From assembly GCA_964244655.1 (NCBI GenBank), contig CAXTJU010000080.1, positions 1 to 13,388 on the forward strand: a stretch of DNA of 13,388 nt. Reading direction: 5' to 3'. Position numbers and translations under genes: made by a program. Below are positions 1 through 7,706 of the stretch, in pieces; position 1 is the first letter of the stretch, and the number at the start of each line of letters is the position of its first letter. This DNA is from LMUY01 sp964244655. GTDB lineage: Bacteria; Pseudomonadota; Alphaproteobacteria; Acetobacterales; Acetobacteraceae. The notes under the pieces were generated by a model that worked only from the letters and a program-made list of their open reading frames with translations, did no database searches and was not told the origin of the DNA.

Positions 1-54
<54 letters not shown>

Positions 55-64
55 GCACGGCCAG

Positions 65-93
65 GGTATATCGATCACTCCAACGGGCTGCAA
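65..93 (-). promoter_or_regulatory. Candidate sigma-70-type promoter of tRNA-Thr
   Basis: On the minus strand a TTGCAG box (88-93) and a TATACC box (65-70) are separated by exactly 17 bases. The -10 box ends 10 bases before the mature tRNA 5' end, which would give a transcript with only a very short leader. The matches to TTGACA and TATAAT are 3/6 and 4/6, so the call rests mainly on spacing and position. This is also one of the few AT-rich spots in the 55-212 gap. I see no clear plus-strand promoter for pqiA in that gap. Confidence 0.4.
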
Positions 94-212
94 TGCCGGG
101 TTCCGGCCCTGCATGGACGCCTTCGAAAGGCCTATGCCGTGGTTCGCACTTCCGCGCGTACGTTCGCAAACAGGCTGGAAGCTGCCGCGCGGTTCAGACA
201 TTTTCCCCTGCC

Positions 213-1538
213 ATGACCAGACCCTTCCAAGACCCTGCCGGGGATCGCGCCCAGGACCGTGCGCGCGAATGCCCGGATTGCGGCCTGATCCAGGCCGTCC
301 CGGAGCTGCCGCCCAACGCCGAGGCCAACTGCCTGCGCTGTGACGGGACCTTGCGGCGGACCCGGTCCTATGGGCCGACGCGGTGCCTGTCGCTCACGCT
401 CACCTCCCTGGTGATCTACCTGGTCGCCGTGACGTCGCCGTTCCTGACGGTGAACATCCTCGGCCAGCAGCGCCAGACCACCATGCTTTCGCTGCCAGGT
501 GCGCTCTGGACGGACGGCGCCTGGGAGCTGGCCGGCATCGTCACCGTCACGGCCATCGTGGCCCCGCTTGCCAAGATTTGCGTCGTGCTCACGGTGTTGC
601 TGGGGCTGCGGACGGCAAACCCGCCCCGCTGGCTGGCCCCGCTGTTCAAGGGATACCGGGTGATTGGCCCCTGGGCGATGGTCGAGGTGTTCCTGCTCGG
701 CGTGTTCGTGGCCTTTACCCGGCTCGGGGCCATTGCGACCGTCGAGACCGGGGTGGCGCTCTATGCCGTGGTCGCGCTCATGATGACCATGGTGATGGCT
801 GACTACCTGCTCGACCCCGATGAGATCTGGGAGGCCATGGAAGCTCGCGGCATCGTGCCGGGCGCGCGGGCGGGGGGTGCCGGCCCCCAGCTCGGCTGCG
901 ACGTATGCGGACTGGTGAGCCACGCCGTGGCAGGCGATGCCTGCCCGCGCTGCGCCGCTACGCTGCGCGTGCGCAAACGCAACAGCTTGTCCAACACCTG
1001 GGCGTTTCTGTTCGCCGCCGCCATCCTGTATATCCCAGCCAACTACTATCCAGTGCTGACCACCACCCGGCTGGGGGCGGGCACGCCTTCGACCATCATT
1101 GGCGGTGCGCAGGAGCTGCTGAAGGCAGGCATGTGGCCGCTTGCCCTGCTGGTGTTCGTCGCCAGCATCATGGTGCCGCTGTTCAAGCTGCTCAGCCTGT
1201 CTTTCATGCTGGCGCTGACGCATCGCGGCTCGTCGTGGCGGCTCGGGGACCGCACCCGGCTCTACCGCTTGGTCGATTTCATCGGCCGCTGGTCGATGAT
1301 CGACGTGTTCATGCTCGCCACCCTGGCCAGCCTGGTACGGGCAGGAACGGTGGCGACGATACTGCCGGGGCTTGGCGCGGTGTGCTTCGGCACCGTTGTG
1401 GTCTTGACCATGATCGCCACCGCGTGCTTCGACCCCCGGGCGATGTGGGATGCAGCCGACGCGGCTGCGCCCGGCAAGCCGGCTGCCTCGCCCCGGAGGC
1501 GGCTGCCCGGCATGACAGCACGATCGAGAACCGCATGA
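213..1538 (+). CDS. pqiA: PqiA-type integral membrane protein (paraquat-inducible protein A family)
   Basis: This is a 441-residue inner-membrane protein of the PqiA/YebS family, close in length to E. coli PqiA (417). It has two tandem halves. Each starts with a zinc-ribbon-like pair of CxxC motifs (Cys20/23 with Cys40/43, and Cys229/232 with Cys244/247) and is followed by several hydrophobic segments, probably four per half. Family-typical strings include IPANYYPVL, RWSMIDVFMLA and FDPRAMW near the end. The frame is open back to 93, but the ATG at 213 puts the first CxxC about 20 residues in, as in relatives. No good Shine-Dalgarno sequence precedes it (the upstream bases are pyrimidine-rich), so the start is less certain than the gene. 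The stop overlaps the pqiB start as ATGA. In E. coli the family works with the MCE protein PqiB in envelope lipid trafficking; that role here is by homology. Confidence 0.9.
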   Translation: MTRPFQDPAGDRAQDRARECPDCGLIQAVPELPPNAEANCLRCDGTLRRTRSYGPTRCLSLTLTSLVIYLVAVTSPFLTVNILGQQRQTTMLSLPGALWTDGAWELAGIVTVTAIVAPLAKICVVLTVLLGLRTANPPRWLAPLFKGYRVIGPWAMVEVFLLGVFVAFTRLGAIATVETGVALYAVVALMMTMVMADYLLDPDEIWEAMEARGIVPGARAGGAGPQLGCDVCGLVSHAVAGDACPRCAATLRVRKRNSLSNTWAFLFAAAILYIPANYYPVLTTTRLGAGTPSTIIGGAQELLKAGMWPLALLVFVASIMVPLFKLLSLSFMLALTHRGSSWRLGDRTRLYRLVDFIGRWSMIDVFMLATLASLVRAGTVATILPGLGAVCFGTVVVLTMIATACFDPRAMWDAADAAAPGKPAASPRRRLPGMTARSRTA

Positions 1539-3250
1539 ACGATGCTCCACCCGTGGCCGGTCCTGGCCGGGACCAGCCTGGCGCGCCGGAAGCCAATGTG
1601 CGCCGCAGGTCGGCGTTCTCCTTCGTCTGGATCCTGCCGATCGTCGCCGCGGTCATCGGCGCCTACCTGGCTTACACCACCCTGTCGCAGCGCGGCTCGG
1701 AGATCGTGCTCACCTTCAAGAGCGCGGACGGGCTGACGGCGGGGCAGACCAAGGTCAAGCATAAGGCGGTCGAGCTGGGCACCGTGGGTAGCATCCGCCT
1801 GGCGCCGGACATGAGCCACGTCATCGTCACCGTGCGCATGACGAGTGAGGCCGACCCGTACCTTACGGACCGGGCGCGCTTCTGGGTGGTGCGGCCGCGG
1901 CTGTCCGGCAGCAACGTGTCCGGCCTGGAGACGCTGATTTCCGGCGGCTACATCGAAATGGATCCGGGCCAAAAAGGCGGCAAGTCGCAGCACGATTTCG
2001 CCGGCCTGGAAGACCCCCCTGGCGTGCGGTCGGACGAGCCAGGGACGACGTTCGTGCTGAAAACCGGCCGCATCGGCTCGCTCGGCGCGGGCTCGCCCGT
2101 GTTCTACCGCGACATTGTGGTGGGCGAGGTGCTCGGCTACCAGCTGCCGGAGGGCAACGGCGACATCGCCGTGCGCGTGTTCGTCAAGGCGCCCTACGAC
2201 AAGTGGGTGCGCACCGCCTCGCGGTTCTGGAACGCCTCGGGCGTGACGCTGTCGTTCGGCGGCAAGGGCTTGCACGTCGAGCTGCAATCCTTGCAGGCGA
2301 TCCTCTCGGGCGGCGTCACCTTCAGCACGGCCGAGGACGGGCGCAACACGCCGAGCGCTAAGCAGGATGCCTCCTTCGAGCTGTATTCGGACGAGACGGC
2401 CGCGGATGCCGCTGGGTTCAAGCAGCGCATCCCGTACGTGCTGTACTTCGAGTCGTCCACCGCCGGCCTAGCCGGCGGGTCGCCGGTGCTGATCTACGGC
2501 CAGCAGGTGGGCAACGTCACCGACATCCGCTTAGAGCTGGACCCGGCCAAGGCCACCGCGCGGGTCCGCGTCGCGATCGAAGTGCAGCCGGAGCGGCTCA
2601 GCGCCGTGGGGGGCGACACGGTCGATGATGCGCTGGCGGTCAGCAAGCGCCTAGTGGCGCACGGGATGCGGGCGGAGCTGGAGACGACCAGCTACGTCAC
2701 TGGGGCGCTGGCGGTGTCGTTCAATTTCCTGTCCAACCCGCCGCCGGCCCAGCTGACGCTTGAAGGCGCTGACATGGTGCTGCCCACCCTCGGCGGCGGC
2801 GTGGGCTCGCTGGTGACCTCGGCGACGCAAATCCTGCAGGGCGTGAACGCCATCCCGTTCGCCCAGATCGGCAACAACGCCAGCGCATTGCTGGGCACCT
2901 TGAATACGACGCTGGGCGGCCCCGAGCTGAAACAGGCCGTGACCGCGGCCACCGGCACGCTGATCGACCTGCAAGGCCTCATCAAGCGGACGGACGCTGG
3001 GCTGAGCCCGCTGATGCGGCGGCTGCCCGAGATCAGCACCGACCTGGAGCAGACCCTGGGCCGCGCCAACCAGCTCGTGGGCTCGGTGGACACAGGATAT
3101 GGCAGCAACTCGCAATTTTCCCGCGACCTGGAGCGCCTGATGTCGCAGTTCAACGACGCTGCCCGGTCTATCCGGCTGCTGACCGATTTCCTCGACCGCC
3201 ATCCGGAGGCGCTGATCCGCGGCCGCGCCAACCAGGGGGCGGAGCGATGA
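1535..3250 (+). CDS. pqiB: PqiB-type MCE-domain protein, intermembrane lipid transport
   Basis: The protein has 571 residues (E. coli PqiB has 546). A short polar N-terminus with RRR at 23-25 leads into one membrane anchor at about residues 28-49 (FSFVWILPIVAAVIGAYLAY). The rest should be periplasmic. Three MCE domains can be seen, beginning near residues 53 (GSEIVLTFKSADGLTAGQ), 170 (GTTFVLKTGRIGSLGAGSP) and 298 (RIPYVLYFESSTAGLAGGSP). Each has the usual 'G-L--G--V--------V' pattern. A long helical C-terminal region (about 430-571) ends in a leucine-containing segment. In the known E. coli structure, stacked MCE hexamers plus a C-terminal coiled-coil needle form a tunnel across the periplasm, and the same architecture is inferred here. 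The start ATG overlaps the pqiA stop (ATGA, 1535-1538) and the stop overlaps the pqiC start, implying translational coupling. Confidence 0.93.
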   Translation: MNDAPPVAGPGRDQPGAPEANVRRRSAFSFVWILPIVAAVIGAYLAYTTLSQRGSEIVLTFKSADGLTAGQTKVKHKAVELGTVGSIRLAPDMSHVIVTVRMTSEADPYLTDRARFWVVRPRLSGSNVSGLETLISGGYIEMDPGQKGGKSQHDFAGLEDPPGVRSDEPGTTFVLKTGRIGSLGAGSPVFYRDIVVGEVLGYQLPEGNGDIAVRVFVKAPYDKWVRTASRFWNASGVTLSFGGKGLHVELQSLQAILSGGVTFSTAEDGRNTPSAKQDASFELYSDETAADAAGFKQRIPYVLYFESSTAGLAGGSPVLIYGQQVGNVTDIRLELDPAKATARVRVAIEVQPERLSAVGGDTVDDALAVSKRLVAHGMRAELETTSYVTGALAVSFNFLSNPPPAQLTLEGADMVLPTLGGGVGSLVTSATQILQGVNAIPFAQIGNNASALLGTLNTTLGGPELKQAVTAATGTLIDLQGLIKRTDAGLSPLMRRLPEISTDLEQTLGRANQLVGSVDTGYGSNSQFSRDLERLMSQFNDAARSIRLLTDFLDRHPEALIRGRANQGAER

Positions 3251-3843
3251 GGCTGCGCGCGGCCTGGCTGATGCTGGCTTTGGCAGGCTGTGCCTCGGCT
3301 GACCCGGCGCAGTACACGTTGCGCGCCGTGCCGGGCCAGCCGGCATCGGGCGGCCCGGTGGCGGTCAAGGTCGCGCGGCCCGGGCTGGCCGGCTACCTGG
3401 ACCGCCCGGAGATCGTGCGCGACAGCTCTTCCAGCCGGTTGGAGCTGAAAAGCGGCGAGCGGTGGGGCGAGCCGCTGGGCGACATGTTCGGCCGGGTGCT
3501 GGCGTTGGACCTGGCACAACGCCTGCCCGGCAGCAGCGTGTTCACCGAGGCGGGCACCATCTCGGTCGATGCGGCGGCGACGGTCGAGCTGGACATCCAG
3601 CGCTTCGACCTGGACCCGTCCGGGACCGTCGTGTTGCTGGCCCAGGTGGCAGTCGAGCAGGGCCGCAGCCACGACCCATCCGGCACCCGCTCGATCCGGG
3701 TGACGGCCCAGCCGGCCAGCCCAGGCACGCCGGAACTGGTGTCTGCCATGAGCGACGCGCTGGGGCAGATGGCGGACCAGGTCGCAGCCGTGCTGCGGAG
3801 CGCCGCGCCGCTGGATCTAAGCGGGCGCACCACCCAGCGCTGA
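3247..3843 (+). CDS. pqiC: PqiC-type outer-membrane lipoprotein (ABC-transport auxiliary lipoprotein family)
   Basis: The 198-residue precursor (E. coli PqiC has 187) starts with a lipoprotein signal peptide. It has Arg2/Arg4, a hydrophobic stretch LMLALAGC, and a lipobox ending in LAGC with the lipidated cysteine at residue 15. Residue +2 is Ala, which does not act as an inner-membrane retention signal, so outer-membrane sorting is expected. The following YTLRAVPG and the conserved 'V-V-RPGLAGYLDRPEIV' and 'WGEPLGDMFGRVLALDLAQRL' regions match the PqiC/YmbA (DUF330) family. In E. coli, PqiC docks the PqiB needle at the outer membrane. The start lies in an ATGA overlap with pqiB, preceded by a purine-rich GGGGGCGGAG. 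It is the last gene of the operon; a GC-rich hairpin begins 4 bases after its stop. Confidence 0.92.
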   Translation: MRLRAAWLMLALAGCASADPAQYTLRAVPGQPASGGPVAVKVARPGLAGYLDRPEIVRDSSSSRLELKSGERWGEPLGDMFGRVLALDLAQRLPGSSVFTEAGTISVDAAATVELDIQRFDLDPSGTVVLLAQVAVEQGRSHDPSGTRSIRVTAQPASPGTPELVSAMSDALGQMADQVAAVLRSAAPLDLSGRTTQR

Positions 3844-3846
3844 GCC

Positions 3847-3864
3847 GTGACGCCCCGGCGTCAC
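3847..3864. terminator. GC-rich hairpin between convergent genes, possible two-way terminator
   Basis: GTGACGC at 3847-3853 and GCGTCAC at 3858-3864 form a perfect 7-bp stem around a 4-base loop. The hairpin fills the 17-base gap between the pqiC stop (3843) and the stop of the opposing flavoprotein gene, and its right arm contains that gene's TGA (3861-3863). Neither side is followed by a T run, so it is not a classical intrinsic terminator. It may act as a bidirectional pause or as 3'-end protection. Confidence 0.4.
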
Positions 3865-5273
3865 CGCCCCGTCAGGATGCGCTCGACCAGTTCCTTCACC
3901 GAGGGGATAAAGCCGTTGGAGTAAAACGGGTCCGAGGCGAAGCGGTAGGCGTTGTGCCCGCTGAACATCAGGTTGTTCTCGACGGTCGCCGGGTCGCCCG
4001 CGTCGGCGCGGACCTCCTGCAGGGTCTTCTGGATGCAGAAGCTGCGCGGGTCGGCCTTCTTGCCGGTGCTGCAGCCGGCTTCGTGCTGTGACCAGTTGGA
4101 GAAGCGGCACTGGCTCAGGCAGCCCATGCAGTCGGTCTGGTCCTGCAGGATTTCCTGGGCCCGCTCCGGCGTCACGAAGATCAGCGTGGCATCGGGCGTG
4201 CGCAGCGCCTCGGTGAAGCCGGCGCGCACCCAGCGCTCGGCCCGGCCGAGGTCCATGGGGGTGAGGTAGACGATGCGCTTGCGGGGGCCGACGCCGAACG
4301 CGGCGGAGTGGTCGGCGACCGCCTCGGTGCTGTAGGCGACCTGGTGCTCGGTGCGCTCGCGCAGCTCCTGGATGAAGCCGTTGTTGACGGCGGAGGAGTA
4401 GAAGCCGGTCGGACTGAACTTGTTGAGGAACACGTCGCCGGGCTTCAGCGTCAGCAGCCGCTGCTTCCAAGCGTCGCCGATAGGGCTCTCGCGCGTCAGC
4501 AGGGGGCGGGTGCCGAACTGGAACGCGATCGGCCCCAGCTCCGGGTTGTCGATCCAGTCCTCCCACTCCTCCAGCCACCAGACGCCGCCGGCCATGATGA
4601 TGGGGGTGTCGCCCAGGCCGAAGCTGCGCATCATCTGGCGCAGGGCGAGCACGCGGGGGAACGGGTCCTCGGGGCGCTCCGGGTCCTCGCCGTTGGACAG
4701 GCCGTTGTGGCCGCCGGCGAGCCAGGGGTCCTCATAGACGACGCCGCCGAGCAGGGTGGCGGCCTTGGAGTAGGCGCGCTTCCACAAGGCGTTGAACGCG
4801 CGGGCGGAGGACACGATGGGGTAGTAGTGCACGCCGAACCGGGCCGCGATGTCGCTCAGGCGATAGGGCATCCCGGCGCCGCAGGTCAGGCCGTGGATCA
4901 GGCCCTTGGCGCCCTCCAGCACCCCGCTGATAACGCGCTCGGCGCCGCCCATCTCCCAGAGCAGGTTGGCGTGGATGCGCCCGCGGCCGCCGGACAGCTC
5001 GTGCGCCTGCTGCGCCTGGGCGATGCCGCCGCGGATGCCATACTCGACCAGTTCCTCGTGGCGCTCGCGCCGGGTGCGGCCATGGTAGTGCTGCGGATGG
5101 GGCACTCCGTCCTCATCGTAGCTGTCCGCGTTCACCGCGCTGAAGGTGCCCGCGCCGCCGCTCTGCGCCCAATGCCCGGAGGAGACGCCGGTGGAGACAG
5201 ACACGCCCTTGCCGCCTTCGACGAGGGGCAGGACATCGACCCCGCCCATGCGGATCGCGTTGATCGCTTTCAT
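3861..5273 (-). CDS. Nitronate monooxygenase-like (NPD family) flavoprotein with cysteine-rich C-terminal extension
   Basis: The 470-residue protein has the marks of the FMN-dependent TIM-barrel NPD/FabK family. These are an N-terminal GGKGVSVSTGVSSG segment, GLTCGAGMP, an AGGHNG motif with His189 where characterised members carry their active-site histidine, IIMAGGVWW with Gly229-Gly230, and FQFGTRPLLTRES. The last two correspond to the FMN-phosphate-binding loops. Ordinary members have about 310-380 residues. This one continues with a C-terminal region containing Cys382, Cys385, Cys389, Cys401 and Cys413 (CMGCLSQC, then GC and FC), which looks like a metal or Fe-S site. The substrate is unknown; nitronate oxidation, enoyl reduction or another flavin redox role are all possible. 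The frame extends to a TTG at 5309, but the ATG at 5273 has GGGGAA about 10 bases upstream and is preferred. The gene lies downstream of pnp on the same strand, 132 bases away and beyond a hairpin, and converges on pqiC. Confidence 0.85.
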   Translation of the reverse strand: MKAINAIRMGGVDVLPLVEGGKGVSVSTGVSSGHWAQSGGAGTFSAVNADSYDEDGVPHPQHYHGRTRRERHEELVEYGIRGGIAQAQQAHELSGGRGRIHANLLWEMGGAERVISGVLEGAKGLIHGLTCGAGMPYRLSDIAARFGVHYYPIVSSARAFNALWKRAYSKAATLLGGVVYEDPWLAGGHNGLSNGEDPERPEDPFPRVLALRQMMRSFGLGDTPIIMAGGVWWLEEWEDWIDNPELGPIAFQFGTRPLLTRESPIGDAWKQRLLTLKPGDVFLNKFSPTGFYSSAVNNGFIQELRERTEHQVAYSTEAVADHSAAFGVGPRKRIVYLTPMDLGRAERWVRAGFTEALRTPDATLIFVTPERAQEILQDQTDCMGCLSQCRFSNWSQHEAGCSTGKKADPRSFCIQKTLQEVRADAGDPATVENNLMFSGHNAYRFASDPFYSNGFIPSVKELVERILTGR

Positions 5274-5357
5274 TGCCGTCGGCTTCCCCAGGACTGAAAC
5301 AAACTGCAATATGCCAACGCGGCGCAGCCAACGCTAGGGGCAAGGCTAGCCGATTTG

Positions 5358-5389
5358 CCCGGGCGGGAGGTCACGATCTCCTGCCCGGG
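5358..5389 (-). terminator. Probable terminator hairpin downstream of pnp
   Basis: Two 12-base arms (5358-5369, CCCGGGCGGGAG; 5378-5389, CTCCTGCCCGGG) pair around an 8-base loop. There is one imperfect position, a C-A mismatch in the minus-strand RNA and a G-U pair in the plus-strand RNA. The hairpin begins 16 bases after the pnp stop and is followed on the minus strand by CAAATCGG, with no U tract. It probably ends or stabilises the nusA-to-pnp transcript. It also separates that operon from the flavoprotein gene, which may then have its own promoter in 5274-5357; I could not pick out convincing boxes there. Confidence 0.55.
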
Positions 5390-5405
5390 TTAACGAACAA
5401 CTAGC

Positions 5406-7556
5406 TCAGGCGGCGTCGGCCTCACGCGGCCGGCCGCCCTTAACGCCCACTTTCTCGGAGATGTCCTCGCCGGTGGCCTGATCGACCACGCGCATGGACA
5501 GCTTCACCTTGCCGCGGTCGTCGAAGCCGAGGCACTTCACCTTCACTGCGTCGCCTTGGTTGACCACATCGGTCGTCTTGTTGACACGGCCTTGCGTCAG
5601 CTCGCTGATGTGCACCAGCCCGTCGCGCGCGCCGAGGAAGTTCACGAACGCGCCGAACTCGGCGGTCTTGACCACCTTGCCGTTGTAGATCGCGCCAATC
5701 TCCGGCTCCGCCACGATGCCGCGGATGCGGTCGATGGCAGCTTGGCTCGCCTCCTCCGTAGTGGCGGCGATCTTGATCGTGCCGTCGTCGTCGATGTCGA
5801 TCTTGCAGCCGGTGGTCTCGACGATCTCGCGGATCACCTTGCCGCCGGTGCCGATGATCTCGCGGATCTTGTCCTTCGGCACGCTGATCATCGTGATGCG
5901 CGGCGCGGTCGCCGCCACCTCGCCGCGCGCGCCGGACAGGCCGCGTGCCATCTCGCCCAGGATGTGCATGCGTCCCTCGCGCGCCTGCTCCAGCGCGGTG
6001 CGCATGATGTCGAAGGTGATGGACGTGATCTTGATGTCCATCTGCAGGCTAGTGATGCCCTGCTCGGTGCCGGCCACCTTGAAGTCCATGTCGCCGAGGT
6101 GGTCCTCGTCGCCCAGGATGTCGGACAGCACGGCGAAGCCGCGGTCCTCCTTGATGAGCCCCATGGCAATGCCTGCCACCGGGCGCAGCAACGGCACGCC
6201 CGCGTCCATCAGGGACAGGGAGGCGCCGCAGACGGTCGCCATGGAGGACGAGCCGTTGCTCTCGGTGATCTCGCTCACCACCCGCAGCGTGTACGGAAAG
6301 TCGGCCTTGCTCGGCAGCAACGGCCGCACGGCGCGGAACGCCAGCTTGCCGTGGCCGATCTCGCGGCGGCCCGGGCTGCCCATGCGGCCGGCCTCGCCCA
6401 CGGAGTAGGGGGGGAAGTTGTAGTGCAGCATGAAGTGCGCCCGGCTCTCGCCCTCCAGCGAGTCGATGATCTGCTCGTCCTGCCCGGTGCCGAGGGTTGC
6501 CACGCACAGCGCCTGCGTTTCGCCGCGGGTGAACAGGGCGGAGCCGTGGGCGCGCGGTAGGATGCCGACCTCCGCCACGATCGGGCGCACCGTCCTGGTG
6601 TCGCGCCCGTCGATGCGCAGCCCGGTGTCCAGTATGGCGTTGCGGACGATGTCGGCCTCAAGCTCCTTGAACATCCCCTTGGCCTTGTCGGCGTCGCGGC
6701 CTTCCTCGGTCAGCTTGGCGGTGGCGGCCTTCTTGGCGGCGGCCACCTTCTCCTGGCGCACCTGCTTGACGCGCTCCTGGTAGGCCTCGGCGATCGGCGT
6801 GCGGGCCAGCTCGCCGATGCGCGTGCCCAGCGCGGCCAGCTCGGGCGCCGGCTCCGGCAGGGTCCACGGCTCCTTGGCGGCGTGCTCGGCCAGCTCGATG
6901 ATCGCCTGGATCACCGGCTGGAAATGCGCGTGGCCGAACTCGACGGCGCCCAGCATCACGTCCTCGGACAGCTCGTGCGCCTCGCTCTCCACCATCAGCA
7001 CGCCCTCGCTGGTGCCGGCGAGCACCAGGTCGAGCTTGAAGCCCTTCATCTGGTCGAGCGTCGGGTTCAGCACGTAGGCGCCCTCGATGAAGCCGACGCG
7101 GGCGGCGGCGACTGGGCCGAAGAACGGGATGCCCGACAGAGTCAGCGCGGCGGAGCAACCGATCATGGCCAAGATGTCCGGGTCGTTCTCCATGTCGTGG
7201 CTCAGCACGGTGGCGACGACCTGGACCTCGTTGCGGAAGCCTTGCGGGAACAGCGGGCGGATCGGGCGGTCGATCAGGCGGCTGACCAAGGTCTCCTTCT
7301 CGGAGGGGCGGCCCTCGCGCTTGAAGAAGCCACCCGGAATCTTGCCGGCGGCGAACGCCTTTTCCTGGTAGTTGACCGTGAGCGGGAAGAAGTCCTGCCC
7401 CGGCTTGGCGCTGCGGACGCCGACGGCGGTGCACAGCACGATGGTGTCGCCGTAGCGGGCCAGCACGGCGCCGTCAGCCTGGCGGGCAATCTTGCCAGTC
7501 TCGAGCACGAGCTTACGCCCGCCCCAGTCGAGTTCCTTGCGGAAGTGGTTGAACAT
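5406..7556 (-). CDS. pnp: Polynucleotide phosphorylase (PNPase)
   Basis: This is the phosphate-dependent 3'-to-5' exoribonuclease of the cytoplasmic RNA degradation machinery. It has 716 residues, the usual length (E. coli 711). Domains in order are RNase PH-like core 1 (start to about 145, with FFKREGRPSEKETL), a helical linker, and RNase PH-like core 2 (about 310-545). These are followed by a KH domain (VPKDKIREIIGTGGKVIREI) and an S1 domain (GAIYNGKVVKTAEFGAFVNF to KVKLSMRVV). The phosphate-binding GSSSM is at 435-439. GDEDHLGDMDFKVAG carries Asp485 and Asp491, matching the catalytic aspartates 486 and 492 of E. coli. The ATG has GAGGA about 10 bases upstream. It is the last gene of the nusA operon, and the structured 186-base leader after rpsO suggests post-transcriptional control, as in E. 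coli. Confidence 0.98.
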   Translation of the reverse strand: MFNHFRKELDWGGRKLVLETGKIARQADGAVLARYGDTIVLCTAVGVRSAKPGQDFFPLTVNYQEKAFAAGKIPGGFFKREGRPSEKETLVSRLIDRPIRPLFPQGFRNEVQVVATVLSHDMENDPDILAMIGCSAALTLSGIPFFGPVAAARVGFIEGAYVLNPTLDQMKGFKLDLVLAGTSEGVLMVESEAHELSEDVMLGAVEFGHAHFQPVIQAIIELAEHAAKEPWTLPEPAPELAALGTRIGELARTPIAEAYQERVKQVRQEKVAAAKKAATAKLTEEGRDADKAKGMFKELEADIVRNAILDTGLRIDGRDTRTVRPIVAEVGILPRAHGSALFTRGETQALCVATLGTGQDEQIIDSLEGESRAHFMLHYNFPPYSVGEAGRMGSPGRREIGHGKLAFRAVRPLLPSKADFPYTLRVVSEITESNGSSSMATVCGASLSLMDAGVPLLRPVAGIAMGLIKEDRGFAVLSDILGDEDHLGDMDFKVAGTEQGITSLQMDIKITSITFDIMRTALEQAREGRMHILGEMARGLSGARGEVAATAPRITMISVPKDKIREIIGTGGKVIREIVETTGCKIDIDDDGTIKIAATTEEASQAAIDRIRGIVAEPEIGAIYNGKVVKTAEFGAFVNFLGARDGLVHISELTQGRVNKTTDVVNQGDAVKVKCLGFDDRGKVKLSMRVVDQATGEDISEKVGVKGGRPREADAA

Positions 7557-7637
7557 GCAGGTATTTCCTCAAATCGCGCGGGCGACGGGAGGCAGCCGGT
7601 GCGGGTGCGGCGTCTCGGGCGGCATGGCGGCGCGGGG

Positions 7638-7704
7638 TGAGCCGCGACCATGTGGCCGAAAGCGCCGTCGCAGTCCGGATGCCGTGGCGTCCCTGCGCGG
7701 CTCA
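7638..7704 (-). promoter_or_regulatory. Long-range stem in the pnp leader RNA
   Basis: TGAGCCGCG (7638-7646) and CGCGGCTCA (7696-7704) are a perfect 9-bp inverted repeat with 49 bases between them. In the minus-strand transcript this stem starts two bases after the rpsO-proximal hairpin (7707-7730), so the two helices could stack. It ends about 80 bases before the pnp ATG. In E. coli, the pnp leader is a double-stranded structure cut by RNase III, and PNPase then destabilises its own mRNA. A similar role here is inferred from position only. Confidence 0.4.
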
Positions 7705-7706
7705 TG

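Noticed and set aside
132..1550. Long minus-strand open frame across pqiA (and similar ones opposite pqiB, pnp and infB, for example 1262-2287 and 10853-12049)
   Set aside because: The encoded proteins are low-complexity, rich in Arg, His, Gly, Ala or Ser, with no recognisable domain. They lie opposite clearly conserved genes and are expected by-products of high GC in the coding strand.
5274..5309. N-terminal extension of the flavoprotein gene to a TTG at 5309
   Set aside because: No Shine-Dalgarno precedes the TTG, whereas the ATG at 5273 has GGGGAA about 10 bases upstream and starts directly before the barrel's first strand.
7569..7625. An 18-codon open frame upstream of pnp (ATG at 7625, proline/histidine-rich) whose TGA overlaps the pnp ribosome binding site
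   Set aside because: It has no ribosome binding site before its ATG, and such short open frames are common by chance in GC-rich DNA. Worth a glance in ribosome profiling, but not supportable as a gene.
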